A stretch of DNA of 64,000 nucleotides from JARDZU01 sp963730285 (GTDB lineage: Bacteria > Actinomycetota > Acidimicrobiia > Spongiisociales > ZC4RG35). The notes beneath the pieces are model-generated. The model was not told where the DNA came from. It was given only the letters and a program-made list of their open reading frames with translations, and ran no database searches. Within the stretch, counting starts at the first letter, position 1. Each line of letters opens with the position of its first letter. The stretch spans positions 62,001 through 126,000 of the forward strand of contig CAVSQY010000014.1 in the NCBI GenBank assembly GCA_963730285.1. The letters run 5' to 3'. The translations under genes and the position numbers were made by a program. Shown one piece after another: positions 16,053 to 24,477 of this stretch.

Positions 16053-16751
16053 TCATCCGATCAGCCAGCGCTCAACCTCCTCCCGGGTTACCCCGCAATC
16101 GAGGAGGATCTTGGCTCCTGGGGAGCGCTGATCGCGTAGTATCGCCAGCAAGAGGTGCTCTCCAGCGATGTGGCCGGCATTGGCGCGTAGGGCCTCGCGC
16201 AGGGCCAACTCCAACACCTTCTTCGAGTCGGGGGAGAACGGTATGTGCCCCTTCTGGCTCCCTTTGGACTCCGAGTCGATGAGTGCGACAGCCGCCTGAC
16301 GAATGTTCGTTGCGGACTCTCCCATCTCGCTGCTCACCCGCTCGGGCACGCTGCCGGGATTTTCCACCAGCGCCAGGACGAGATGCTCCGTCCCGACATG
16401 GTCACTCCCCGCCCACCGCGCCTGGGCCTCGGCGCCCTTGACTATCTCGCGTGTCGTGTCGGCAAATCGGGTGAGGAAGAAGCCTCGCTTTCCGCCTTTC
16501 TTGGCGCGTTTGGACACGAACCGCTTCTGGGCTGCCTGTCTGCTGACGCCGAGTACCTGCCCGATATCGGCCCATGATGAGCCGGAGGCGCGGGCCGCAT
16601 CGACGAAATGGCCCACCAGCTCTTCGGCTAGCTCGTCGAGTCGTCCTGCCAGGACAATGGAATTGGTCAGACGGTCCAAAGGCCCGTCGCTCAGCCGGCT
16701 CTCTTCGATCAGGGTTATCAGTTGATTGAGCTGCAGATCTGGGAGATCCAT
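16053..16751 (-). CDS. HTH plus double Clp-N domain regulator
   Basis: 232 residues. Positions 57-80 form a helix-turn-helix (SSWADIGQVLGVSRQAAQKR), followed by a basic linker (KRAKKGGKRG). Two Clp N-terminal repeats follow at about 97-133 and 173-230 (GTEHLVLALVE, AGEHLLLAILRD). There is no AAA+ module, so it is not a ClpC chaperone; it is likely a DNA-binding protein whose Clp-N part senses substrates or proteostasis. Two identical palindromes directly upstream overlap its promoter, so it is probably autoregulated. The mRNA appears leaderless. Confidence 0.85.
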   Translation of the reverse strand: MDLPDLQLNQLITLIEESRLSDGPLDRLTNSIVLAGRLDELAEELVGHFVDAARASGSSWADIGQVLGVSRQAAQKRFVSKRAKKGGKRGFFLTRFADTTREIVKGAEAQARWAGSDHVGTEHLVLALVENPGSVPERVSSEMGESATNIRQAAVALIDSESKGSQKGHIPFSPDSKKVLELALREALRANAGHIAGEHLLLAILRDQRSPGAKILLDCGVTREEVERWLIG

Positions 16752-16753
16752 AC

Positions 16754-16798
16754 GTCAACCCTATGTTGACAAGACCCACATGTCAACACTGAGTTGAC
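16754..16798 (-). promoter_or_regulatory. Two GTCAAC-N5-GTTGAC operators over a leaderless promoter
   Basis: Palindrome 1 is at 16754-16770 and palindrome 2 at 16782-16798, each GTCAAC-N5-GTTGAC, centres 28 bp apart. On the minus strand a perfect -35 TTGACA (16786-16781) lies 17 bp from TAGGGT (16763-16758), which is 6 bp from the ATG. The -35 falls in palindrome 2 and the -10 overlaps palindrome 1, so binding would block RNA polymerase. Confidence 0.8.
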
Positions 16799-16845
16799 AC
16801 GTTTGGGCGATTATCCGATGGCTGGTCGGGGTACCTTGTCAAATC

Positions 16846-17682
16846 GTGCGACGACTTCTCCTTCTTGTAACGCTCCTGGTGGCCCTCGCCCTCGCGGCCT
16901 GCGGCTCCGCCACTCCCCAGACCGGGACGGGGGTGCAACCGTTCAAAGAGGTGCAGGCGTCCGATTTCACCTTCGAACCCGACTCAACTCATCCGGGGCG
17001 AGGAGTCTTTCATGTCACCACGACCGAGCCGATGATCTGCGCCATCGTGTGGGGCGAGGACGATTCGCTGGGCAACTTCAACAACTCGCTCGACATGGCC
17101 GGGACCGGGATCGTCCAGCACGACGTGTTTCTGCCGGGAGCGGATCCGGGCGTTCAATACACGTTCGTGGTGGAGGGTGTCACGGCTGACGGATCGATCT
17201 TCCGGTCTGATCCCGGCACCTTTGTCATTCCCGAGGTCGTGACGACTTCGCCTCCAGAGGGATCGGCATCGACCACTGTCGACGATCGCCCCAATTTGGC
17301 AACGGATGGCACCGTGGTCGACTTCAGCTCCGAGTTCAACTCGTCGTTCGCCGCGACCAACGCCATCGACGGTGACCTCAGCACCGAATGGTCTACGGCG
17401 GGCGACGGCAACGCGGCATCGATCACGATAGATTTGGGTGAGCCGACCGATGTCGCCGGCTTCGAGTTCATCACCCGGTCGATGGCGGACGGCTCCGCCA
17501 TTGCCGACACTTACACGGTGACCATCGACTCCATCGAGATCCTGGGCCCGTTCCCTGCCGGCAATCCCGCCGACTTCCAGCCAACCGATGTGGAGGTGAC
17601 GGGCAGGCGCTTCACATTTGATGTCGAGTCCTCGTCGGGCGGCAACACCGGCGCCGTCGAGATCCGCATCCTCGGCAAATAG
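16846..17682 (+). CDS. Lipoprotein with discoidin-like C-terminal domain
   Basis: 278 residues starting with a GTG at the signal peptide RRLLLLVTLLVALALAAC; the lipobox Cys is residue 19, so it is anchored to the outer face of the membrane. Residues 35-125 form a beta domain (GVFHVTTTEPMICAIVWGED). A Pro/Thr/Ser linker follows. The C-terminal ~140 residues (SSFAATNAIDGDLSTEWSTA, then ITIDLGEPTDVAGFEF) match a discoidin (F5/8 type C) carbohydrate-binding fold. It is divergent from the Clp-N regulator, so the tandem operators could affect it too. Confidence 0.75.
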   Translation: MRRLLLLVTLLVALALAACGSATPQTGTGVQPFKEVQASDFTFEPDSTHPGRGVFHVTTTEPMICAIVWGEDDSLGNFNNSLDMAGTGIVQHDVFLPGADPGVQYTFVVEGVTADGSIFRSDPGTFVIPEVVTTSPPEGSASTTVDDRPNLATDGTVVDFSSEFNSSFAATNAIDGDLSTEWSTAGDGNAASITIDLGEPTDVAGFEFITRSMADGSAIADTYTVTIDSIEILGPFPAGNPADFQPTDVEVTGRRFTFDVESSSGGNTGAVEIRILGK

Positions 17683-18441
17683 CTACACCCGGCCACGCGC
17701 CGACCAGGCGAGCGCTGTCACGAGGAACGGCGCCTCGGGCTGCAATCGACCACATAGTTCTCGAAGGGCTTGGCGCCGCTCGGGCGCCAGCCCGGCCACG
17801 TATGACCCTGCCGGCCCCACGCCGAGAGTGAATGGCTTCCACCAGTTGTCGAAGGTGGGGTGCTCCACCTGAACCGAGATCGAAGTCTCGATGACCTGGT
17901 TGAGATGGGCCGACTCGAACAGGGTGGCCAGATCGCCTTTCCTGGAGCCGGGGAGACGGTCCTCGCCGACCACGTCGGGGTCGATGGAGCGGGCCGCTTC
18001 CCAGAACAGCGAGAGGGGGCCTCCACCCGTGTTGTGGTCCCACACACAAGCGGCGACGATGCCCCCTGGCCGGGTGACCCGTCTCATCTGACCGATGCCT
18101 GCGGCAGGGTCGGCCATGAAGTGCACCACGAGCTGAGCTAGGGCAGCATCGAAGACGTCGTCTCCGAAAGGAAGGTCTTCGGCGGCGGCCTCCCGGATAT
18201 CGACTTGGGGATGGCGCTCTCGCATGGCAGCCACGAACTGCGGCGACGGCTCGGCGGCACTGACGCTCCCGCCCCCAACCCGCCCCACCAGCTCGGTGGT
18301 CAGGGCACCTGGGCCCGATCCAACGTCGAGGACGTTCATCCCCGGCCGGATATCGGCGAAGTCGGAGAACACCGTGGCAAGCGGCTTCGAGTACCTGCCC
18401 ATGAAGACGTCGTAGGCATAGGCGGATACAGCGAACTTCAC
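17683..18441 (-). CDS. Class I SAM methyltransferase
   Basis: 252 residues. Motif I is NVLDVGSGPGALTTEL, followed by AAEPSPQFVAAM, DIREAAAEDLPF and DAALAQLVVHFM, the Methyltransf_11 pattern. The substrate is unknown. The start is GTG, with TAGATT six bases upstream on the minus strand, consistent with a leaderless transcript. The stop abuts the discoidin lipoprotein stop, and the GMC oxidoreductase is divergent 29 bp away. Confidence 0.85.
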   Translation of the reverse strand: MKFAVSAYAYDVFMGRYSKPLATVFSDFADIRPGMNVLDVGSGPGALTTELVGRVGGGSVSAAEPSPQFVAAMRERHPQVDIREAAAEDLPFGDDVFDAALAQLVVHFMADPAAGIGQMRRVTRPGGIVAACVWDHNTGGGPLSLFWEAARSIDPDVVGEDRLPGSRKGDLATLFESAHLNQVIETSISVQVEHPTFDNWWKPFTLGVGPAGSYVAGLAPERRQALRELCGRLQPEAPFLVTALAWSARGRV

Positions 18442-18470
18442 CGGGGCAATCTACGTAGTGTGCGTCGCCA

Positions 18471-19955
18471 ATGGCCGGTGCCGCGTCGTACGACGTCGTC
18501 GTGGTTGGAGCTGGGGCCGCGGGATCCATCGTCGCCGCCCGTCTCGCCGGGCGAGGCGATCGTTCGGTTCTCCTACTCGAGGCCGGGCCCGACGTGCGGA
18601 AGGCCACCCCCGAAGGGCTCCGGGACGGCTGGGCGCTCGATCGTGACTTCTACTGGAGGATCGACTCCGAGCCCGACGAGACGGTCGGAACCCAAATGGT
18701 TCCGAGATGCCGACTGGTTGGGGGCACCTCGTGGATGACGAGATTCGGCGTGCGGGGGTCCCCGGCGGACTTCGAGGAGTGGGCCGGTCTCGGCAACCCG
18801 GGATGGGGCTTCGACGATGTCCTGCCCTACTTCAAGCGCCTGGAGACCGACCACGACTACGCCGATCAGCCCTGGCATGGGTCGAATGGTCGGATTCCGA
18901 TCGATCGCTACCTCGGCATCGAGCGCACCTCGGTGCACCAGGCGGCGATCACAGCCATCGAAGCGGTCGGCATCCCTGCAGTCGACGACCACAATCGCCC
19001 GGGTGCCGTAGGTATCGGTCCGATGCCGATGAGCTCTCGCCGTGGGGTGCGGGTGAGCGTGGCCGATGCCTATCTCCCACTCCAAGGTCAGCCGTCGAAT
19101 CTGACGATCGCGCCTGATGTCCTGGTCGATCGCGTCACCTTCGACCGGGGACGTGCCACCGGGGTCCGGATGCTCGATGGCACCGAGATCTCGGCGGAAT
19201 GGGTCGTGGTGTCATCAGGTGTGTTCGGGAGTCCTGTGCTGCTCATGAGGTCGGGGATCGGACCGGCGTCACATCTGCTCGAGCACGGCATCACCCCCTT
19301 CGTCGACCTGCCCGGCGTAGGTGAGCGGCTGGGCGACCATCCAGGGACGGACGTGGACTGTGGTTACCGCGGAGAAGGACGCCCCAATCCGATCCTCCAT
19401 TCGATTGGCACATTCCACAGCCGAAAGACGGTGTCGATGGGCCCACCCGATCTGATGCTGTGGGTGCCCGATCCAGGAGATGAGCCTGAGCTCTTCATCG
19501 ATGTCGTGCTTCTCAAACCGGAGGCCCGCGGATCGGTTCGCCTTCGCTCAGTGGATCCAACCGATGCGCCACTGGTGAGATTGCCCGGATGGCGCCAGAA
19601 CGACGTCGACCTGGACCGGCTGGTCGAAGGATATGAGCTCGCCCTCGAAGTCTCCCACCACCGCGAGATGAAGGACCATTGCGACGGGGGGCCACGGCTT
19701 GGTCGAAGTCACCAGGACCTGCGGGACGAGGTTCGCCAGAACAGTTGGTCGGTGCCTCACTTCGTCGGCACATGCTCCATGGGACCTTCTGCCGCAGAAG
19801 GTGCGGTGGTCGACAACGCCGGCAAGGTCCACGGAGTCGACCGGCTCAGCGTGATCGATGCCTCGATCATCCCGATCGTCCCAAGTGGTCTCACCCATCT
19901 ACCCACGATCATGCTGGCCGAGCGTCTGTCCGAGAGCCTCGACTCGATCCTTTGA
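18471..19955 (+). CDS. GMC-family FAD oxidoreductase
   Basis: 494 residues. The FAD Rossmann motif is VVVGAGAAGSIVAARLAG with the acidic strand end LLLEAG. GGTSWM is the GMC flavin-loop block. The C-terminal active site shows VPHFVGTCSMG (His about 430) and SGLTHLPTIMLAERL (His about 476), an H/H pair as in glucose oxidase. It probably oxidises an alcohol. MftG of the mycofactocin system is a possible relative, but no mft genes are seen here. TAGTGT (18456-18461) lies 9 bp before the ATG. Confidence 0.88.
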   Translation: MAGAASYDVVVVGAGAAGSIVAARLAGRGDRSVLLLEAGPDVRKATPEGLRDGWALDRDFYWRIDSEPDETVGTQMVPRCRLVGGTSWMTRFGVRGSPADFEEWAGLGNPGWGFDDVLPYFKRLETDHDYADQPWHGSNGRIPIDRYLGIERTSVHQAAITAIEAVGIPAVDDHNRPGAVGIGPMPMSSRRGVRVSVADAYLPLQGQPSNLTIAPDVLVDRVTFDRGRATGVRMLDGTEISAEWVVVSSGVFGSPVLLMRSGIGPASHLLEHGITPFVDLPGVGERLGDHPGTDVDCGYRGEGRPNPILHSIGTFHSRKTVSMGPPDLMLWVPDPGDEPELFIDVVLLKPEARGSVRLRSVDPTDAPLVRLPGWRQNDVDLDRLVEGYELALEVSHHREMKDHCDGGPRLGRSHQDLRDEVRQNSWSVPHFVGTCSMGPSAAEGAVVDNAGKVHGVDRLSVIDASIIPIVPSGLTHLPTIMLAERLSESLDSIL

Positions 19956-20019
19956 TCGGTCGTTCAGATGGACCGCGTGCCCTTCCCAGGACGGGAGCAT
20001 CGTCGCGGCCGGCATTCGT

Positions 20020-22427
20020 ATGGTGGTTCGGCCTATCTTCGATCTCGTGAAGTGGCCCATGATCGGGCGCGATGCCGATGTGGATCACGCCCTGGACCTG
20101 ATCCGAGGCGGCACCGGAGTCGCCATTCTGGGCTTAGCCGGTGTTGGCAAGAGCAAGGCTTCGGTGCGATCGTCGATCGAGCTCATCAGATTGGCTTGGA
20201 GGTCGTCACCGCCGTCGCCACGGAGTCGACGCGCTCGATTCCCTTTGCTCCTTTTGTCGATCTGCTCCCGGACGGCCCGACGCAAGACAGGCTTCAAGTA
20301 TTGAGCACCGCTTTGAGCACACTGAGGGCGAGAGCTGGAGACCGGGGTTTGCTGCTGGCGGTCGATGACGCCCACCAACTCGACATGGGGTCACTCGCTC
20401 TGTTGATCAACGCCGCCAGCTCGAACCAGGCCACCGTCTGCTTGACGGCGAGGACGGCCGAGCCGATGACCGTGGACCTGGTCGATCTCTGGACCAATGG
20501 CGTCATCGAGCGAATTGACCTGCAGCCGTTGAACCGTGCGGGCTCCCGATCGCTCACCCACTCCGTGATGGGAGACATCGACCCGGAGCTGGACGAGGAG
20601 CTTTGGCGTCTGGCCGCGGGCAACCCTTTGCTCCTCCATGAGTTGATCGAGGGCTCGGTTGGGCAGACCATCGAAAGAGACGACCGTGGAGTGTGGCGCC
20701 GGAGAGGCGAGCTCACCGAGTCTGCACGTCTCTCGGATTTGGTGACGTCCCGTCTGATGTCGCTACCGGAGCATCTCCAGTCCTCAATGGACATCGTCGC
20801 CGTGGGCGCCCCGCTCCCCACGCGCTTGTTGAGAGAGGTGATCGGCGATGACATCACAGAGTTGGAGGCTCGAAGACTGGTGTCCACGGTCGAACTCGGA
20901 GGGAGCACCATGGCCGTCGTCGGTCATCCCCTCTATGGAGAGATCCTCCAGGTGAACCTCGGTGGCCTGAGGAGGCAGAATGCCTATCTGGCATTGGTCG
21001 AAGGGTCACTGACGGCGGAAGGCGCGATCGACAGCCTCAGGGCCGCGGTCTGGCAGCGGGATTGCGGCGCCGTCATATCACCCGATCTCGCCGTTCGAGG
21101 CGCCTTGGGCGCACTCGTTCGTCATGACCCTGCCCTCGCCGAGGAGCTGGTGCGGCCGCTTGGGGTCGAGGACGATCTCGTGGCCCTCGTTCTCGGCAGG
21201 GCGCTGAGCTATCAGCAGAGATTCGTCGAGGCCGAGGACGTTCTCCGGGGCCGGGAGCCCGCGGATCCGCAACTTCTGGGTGAGATCGCCTCGGTTCGGG
21301 CCCAGAACCTGGCGTTTGGCCTGGGGAAGGTGGCTGAGGCCAGGGATCTCCTCGATTCTGCGGCCCGTGGGGTCGAGGACGATGAGCTGCGGGCTCGGAT
21401 GCACAACGAGCGGGCAATGATCTCTGCCATCCGAGGCGACTTTGGAGATGCGAGGCGCGCAACAGAGGAGATTCTGTCCGATCCGGCTTCGGGTGACCCT
21501 GTCCGGGCTGCGGCATACGTGACGCTCACAGTCGCCCAGGCCATGACAGGCGACGTCGACGGTCTCAACGCGATCATCGACGATGCCATCGGCCGGGCTC
21601 GAACGGTGTTGGAGGACCTGCCTTTTGCATTGGACCAGATCCAGATCATGGAGATGCAGAGCCTGTTGAACGAGGGACGAATCGCGGATGCGGTGGAGTT
21701 GGCCCGGACGGCGGTCGAGACCGAGGGGCAGGGAGTCGCGATGAAGGCGACATGGCTTTCGGCGTTCGGTCTTGCTCTCGATCTCGGTGGCCGCCTGAGA
21801 CAGGCCGTCGAGGTGGGCAAGGCGGCCCTCGCGGTGTACGCAGAGGTGACCCGTTTGGTCTCGAGGCCCAGACCCGGGGTTTGCTGGCCTTCGCACATGG
21901 TCAGATGGGAGGCGACGAAGAGGATCAGACCCTCGGGAGGCTCGAACTCACTGTCCAGGCGCCTCGTTTGGCGGTATGGGTGGATCGCGGCCGAGCGTGG
22001 TCTTCGGTTGCGCGGGGCACGGTGGAAGACGGGGTTCGAATCGTGGTCGCCGGTGGGAGCGAGGCTGATGGATATGGGCGCCCCCTTGCTCGCCGCCGAG
22101 GCATGGGCACAGGCGGCCGCACTGCTCGAGCCGGCAGGTCATTCGGTGTCGGCAGCCAGGGCGACGGCTCTGTCGATGGCAGCGGAGCAACGCTGTGAAC
22201 ACCCGAGCACGCCTGCGCTGCGGGGTCGGCCGAGCATGGTCTCTGAGAGGGAGATGGAAGTCGCCCTGGACGCGGTCGACGGTCGCACCAGCCCCCAGAT
22301 AGCCTTGGACCGATTCATCTCGGTGCGAACCGTGGACAATCATCTCCGCTCTGCGTACCGAAAGATGGATGTCGATGGCAGGGAGGGGCTGCGTCAGGTG
22401 ATGGAGCCCATCCTTCCGGCCAGTTGA
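20020..22427 (+). pseudogene. LuxR-family ATPase regulator, interrupted by frameshifts
   Basis: Large ATP-binding LuxR-type regulator of about 800 residues. The N-terminus (MIGRDADVDHALDLI, then P-loop GLAGVGKS) is in the frame of 20020. The rest (FGAIVDRAHQIGLEVVTAVA, LLLAVDDAHQLD as Walker B) is in another frame, so a base is missing near 20157. Between about 21847 and 22066 a third frame reads naturally (GLEAQTRGLLAFAHGQMGGD) before returning. The C-terminal HTH is intact (MVSEREMEVALDAVDG, SVRTVDNHLRSAYRKM). Broken gene or assembly errors; the start is probably ATG 20020, GTG 20047 or ATG 20059. Confidence 0.8.
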
Positions 22428-22566
22428 GACCGGCGGTTCGCCGCTTTGCGAATGAGTAGGTTCCTCGGGCGATTTGAGTAGCTCGTCTTGGCGGATCGTC
22501 CGGCACGTTCCTCCGATGTGGTGAACAATGGAGTGAACGAGGGCCCGGCCAATGGGAGGCGTCGAG

Positions 22567-23242
22567 ATGCGATCGAGACTTTTTGTGATGCTGTCGATGA
22601 TTGCGCTCGTGCTGTCGGCCTGTGGAGGCGGCGGAAGCGCCGAGACGGGAGACGAACCTGCCCCCACCACGTCGGCGGCCCCCCCGGAGGTGAGTTCCAC
22701 GGTGGACGAAGGAAGCAGTGGTCAGGCGCTGGCACGGGTCATCAGGTCCTGCCGCCGGTGGAGTCGGCACATTCACCGTCGACGGAGAGACCTTCGACAA
22801 TGTTCCTGTTGCCCGCTGTGAGCCGTTCTCGGTCGGGGACGAGCCGAACGAGGACGATCTGTCATTGGTCGCTTTGGTGGGAAGCATGGAGGGGCTCAAC
22901 CTCGACTTGAGCAACAGTGACGGTTTCGCCATGGGGGACAACGAGATGATCACTTTCACCCAACAAACGCTGAATGTGGACTACTCCCGCTCCGGTGACG
23001 CCGGAATTGAGCAATTCACCGGTTTTGCGAGCAACGACATCGACGACGATTGGTACATCGATGGTGCTCCGATGCCCGGCGAGGACAAGACCGCCATGGG
23101 AGAGCCTCCATTCGCCCGTGATGGGGGTCGGATCAGCGGATCGATGACCCTCGACCAGGATTGGCCAGAAGGTTCAACCGGCGTTGTCGAGGTCAGCTTC
23201 GATCTCGAGATCCCGTCGGAGATAGTCGACTGTTCACTGTGA
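22567..23242 (+). pseudogene. Lipoprotein, frameshifted
   Basis: An ATG at 22567 with GGGAGG upstream opens a signal peptide (RSRLFVMLSMIALVLSAC) whose Cys would be lipidated, followed by a low-complexity linker. From about 22740 the coherent sequence moves to the +1 frame: GGVGTFTVDGETFDNVPVA, CEPFSVGDEPNEDDL and so on to DLEIPSEIVDCSL. One extra base near 22735-22750 would explain it. The original product was probably about 220 residues. Its stop overlaps the GTG of the next lipoprotein, and both contain a VDGETF/VGGETF strand, suggesting paralogy. Confidence 0.7.
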
Positions 23243-24183
23243 GCGGTCGCATCACAGTCTTCGCTTCGATCGTGGTTCTCCTCGCCGCATGCGGAGGGGG
23301 ATCGGATGTGAGCCCAGACGGCGCCGGCGCTCCCGCCGTCGATACCGGAAAGGACACCGGTTCAGGCGATAGTGGCGGCGATGTCCTGGCGACGATGCAG
23401 GTGGCGGGGGACAAATGGGAGATGACCAACGTGGCATGCATCGCCGGAGTCGACTCTCTCGACTTTGTTGCCTCTGATGGAATGATCGGCGTGAGCGGGG
23501 ATGTCACAATGACGGTCAAGGTCATCGGAGATTGGTCTGGGAACTCCGGCGGCCAGATCGAGTCGGTTGACATCAGCCTGGTCGAGGGACCCCTGTTGAG
23601 CCCCGATCGAGCCTGGCAGAGCACGCTCGATGTCGGGGGGGCTTCGGTCAGTGCGGATGGGAGGCGGATTCACGGCGACGGGATGTTCGACGACCTCCTC
23701 ACCCAGGGAGAGGTCGAGGCAGAGCGAGGGAGCTTCGACGGAGAGTGCCCGGAAGATCTGGTGGAGCCCGAGGTGGTCGCCACCACAATCCCCGACTATC
23801 CGGTCGACGGGGCGGTGACAGTCGGCGGTGAGACTTTCAGCTTCACCTATGAGGCCCCCGGCGGCATGTGCGGTCAGGACGCAGGAGATGGAAAGTTCGC
23901 CTCGAGGGGCTTTCTGGTTGACGATCCGACTCGTCAACTCGTATTCACATACGGTCTTCCCGAGGCGACACCAGACGGGAGCTCGGTTCTCCAGATCGTG
24001 ATCTATGCACCGGACGGGAGCCAGCTTTGGTACTCATCGGTCGGATATGGCTTCGATGTGGGCACGGTTGACAGCCTCACTCAGAATGGGAACACCGTGA
24101 CGGCCACCGGGACACTGCAAAGGTCCGGTTCGAGCCCCGAGGAATATGCCGAGTTCACGGGTGAGGCGACCTGCAACCAATAG
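23239..24183 (+). CDS. Lipoprotein, unknown
   Basis: About 314 residues. A GTG start overlapping the previous stop opens a signal peptide ending VVLLAACGGGSD, so the mature protein is lipid-anchored outside the membrane. Two beta-rich modules follow: the first has KWEMTNVACIAGVDSL, the second TVGGETFSFTYEAPGGMCG. Paired Cys residues may form disulfides. I do not recognise the family; the shared GGETF/DGETF strand links it to the preceding frameshifted lipoprotein. Confidence 0.75.
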   Translation: MSGRITVFASIVVLLAACGGGSDVSPDGAGAPAVDTGKDTGSGDSGGDVLATMQVAGDKWEMTNVACIAGVDSLDFVASDGMIGVSGDVTMTVKVIGDWSGNSGGQIESVDISLVEGPLLSPDRAWQSTLDVGGASVSADGRRIHGDGMFDDLLTQGEVEAERGSFDGECPEDLVEPEVVATTIPDYPVDGAVTVGGETFSFTYEAPGGMCGQDAGDGKFASRGFLVDDPTRQLVFTYGLPEATPDGSSVLQIVIYAPDGSQLWYSSVGYGFDVGTVDSLTQNGNTVTATGTLQRSGSSPEEYAEFTGEATCNQ

Positions 24184-24208
24184 GAGGCCTCAAGAGATCC
24201 GTCTCTGG

Positions 24209-24227
24209 GCTGGCCGGGAAGGCCGGC
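24209..24227 (+). terminator. Hairpin after the lipoprotein gene
   Basis: 7-bp stem GCTGGCC/GGCCGGC with a GGGAA loop, 26 bp after the stop. There is no strong T-tract. Confidence 0.45.
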
Positions 24228-24338
24228 TTCGGCGCTTGCATTGCGGTCGAATGGGGGAGGACATGACTTCGAAGTGTCCACCGTTGAGCGCTCCGATCCG
24301 ACGGACGTCGCAGGCTCGCCTTCACATCAGACCCCTGC

Positions 24339-24344
24339 GATAAT
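24339..24344 (+). promoter_or_regulatory. Probable -10 box of tRNA-Arg
   Basis: GATAAT ends ten bases before the mature tRNA 5' end. A convincing -35 is not visible. Confidence 0.5.
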
Positions 24345-24354
24345 CGACTATCCC

Positions 24355-24428
24355 GCGCCCGTAGCTCAATTGGATAGAGCGTCTGACTACGGATCAGGAG
24401 GTTGGGGGTTCAAGTCCTCCCGGGCGCG
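24355..24428 (+). tRNA. tRNA-Arg(ACG)
   Basis: Acceptor arms GCGCCCG/CGGGCGC with discriminator G; D-loop GCTCAATTGGATAGAGC; anticodon loop CTACGGA gives ACG. This is the expected substrate of TadA. The T-loop GGTTCAAGTCC is normal. No CCA is encoded. Confidence 0.96.
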
Positions 24429-24477
24429 CGGTCCGTTGCTTGGGGGAGATCCCCCGACTGGACGTAGCGCCGACCGC

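Noticed and set aside
18471..19955. Mycofactocin locus suggested by the GMC oxidoreductase
   Set aside because: No mftA, mftC or other mycofactocin gene is visible nearby, so MftG is only a possibility.
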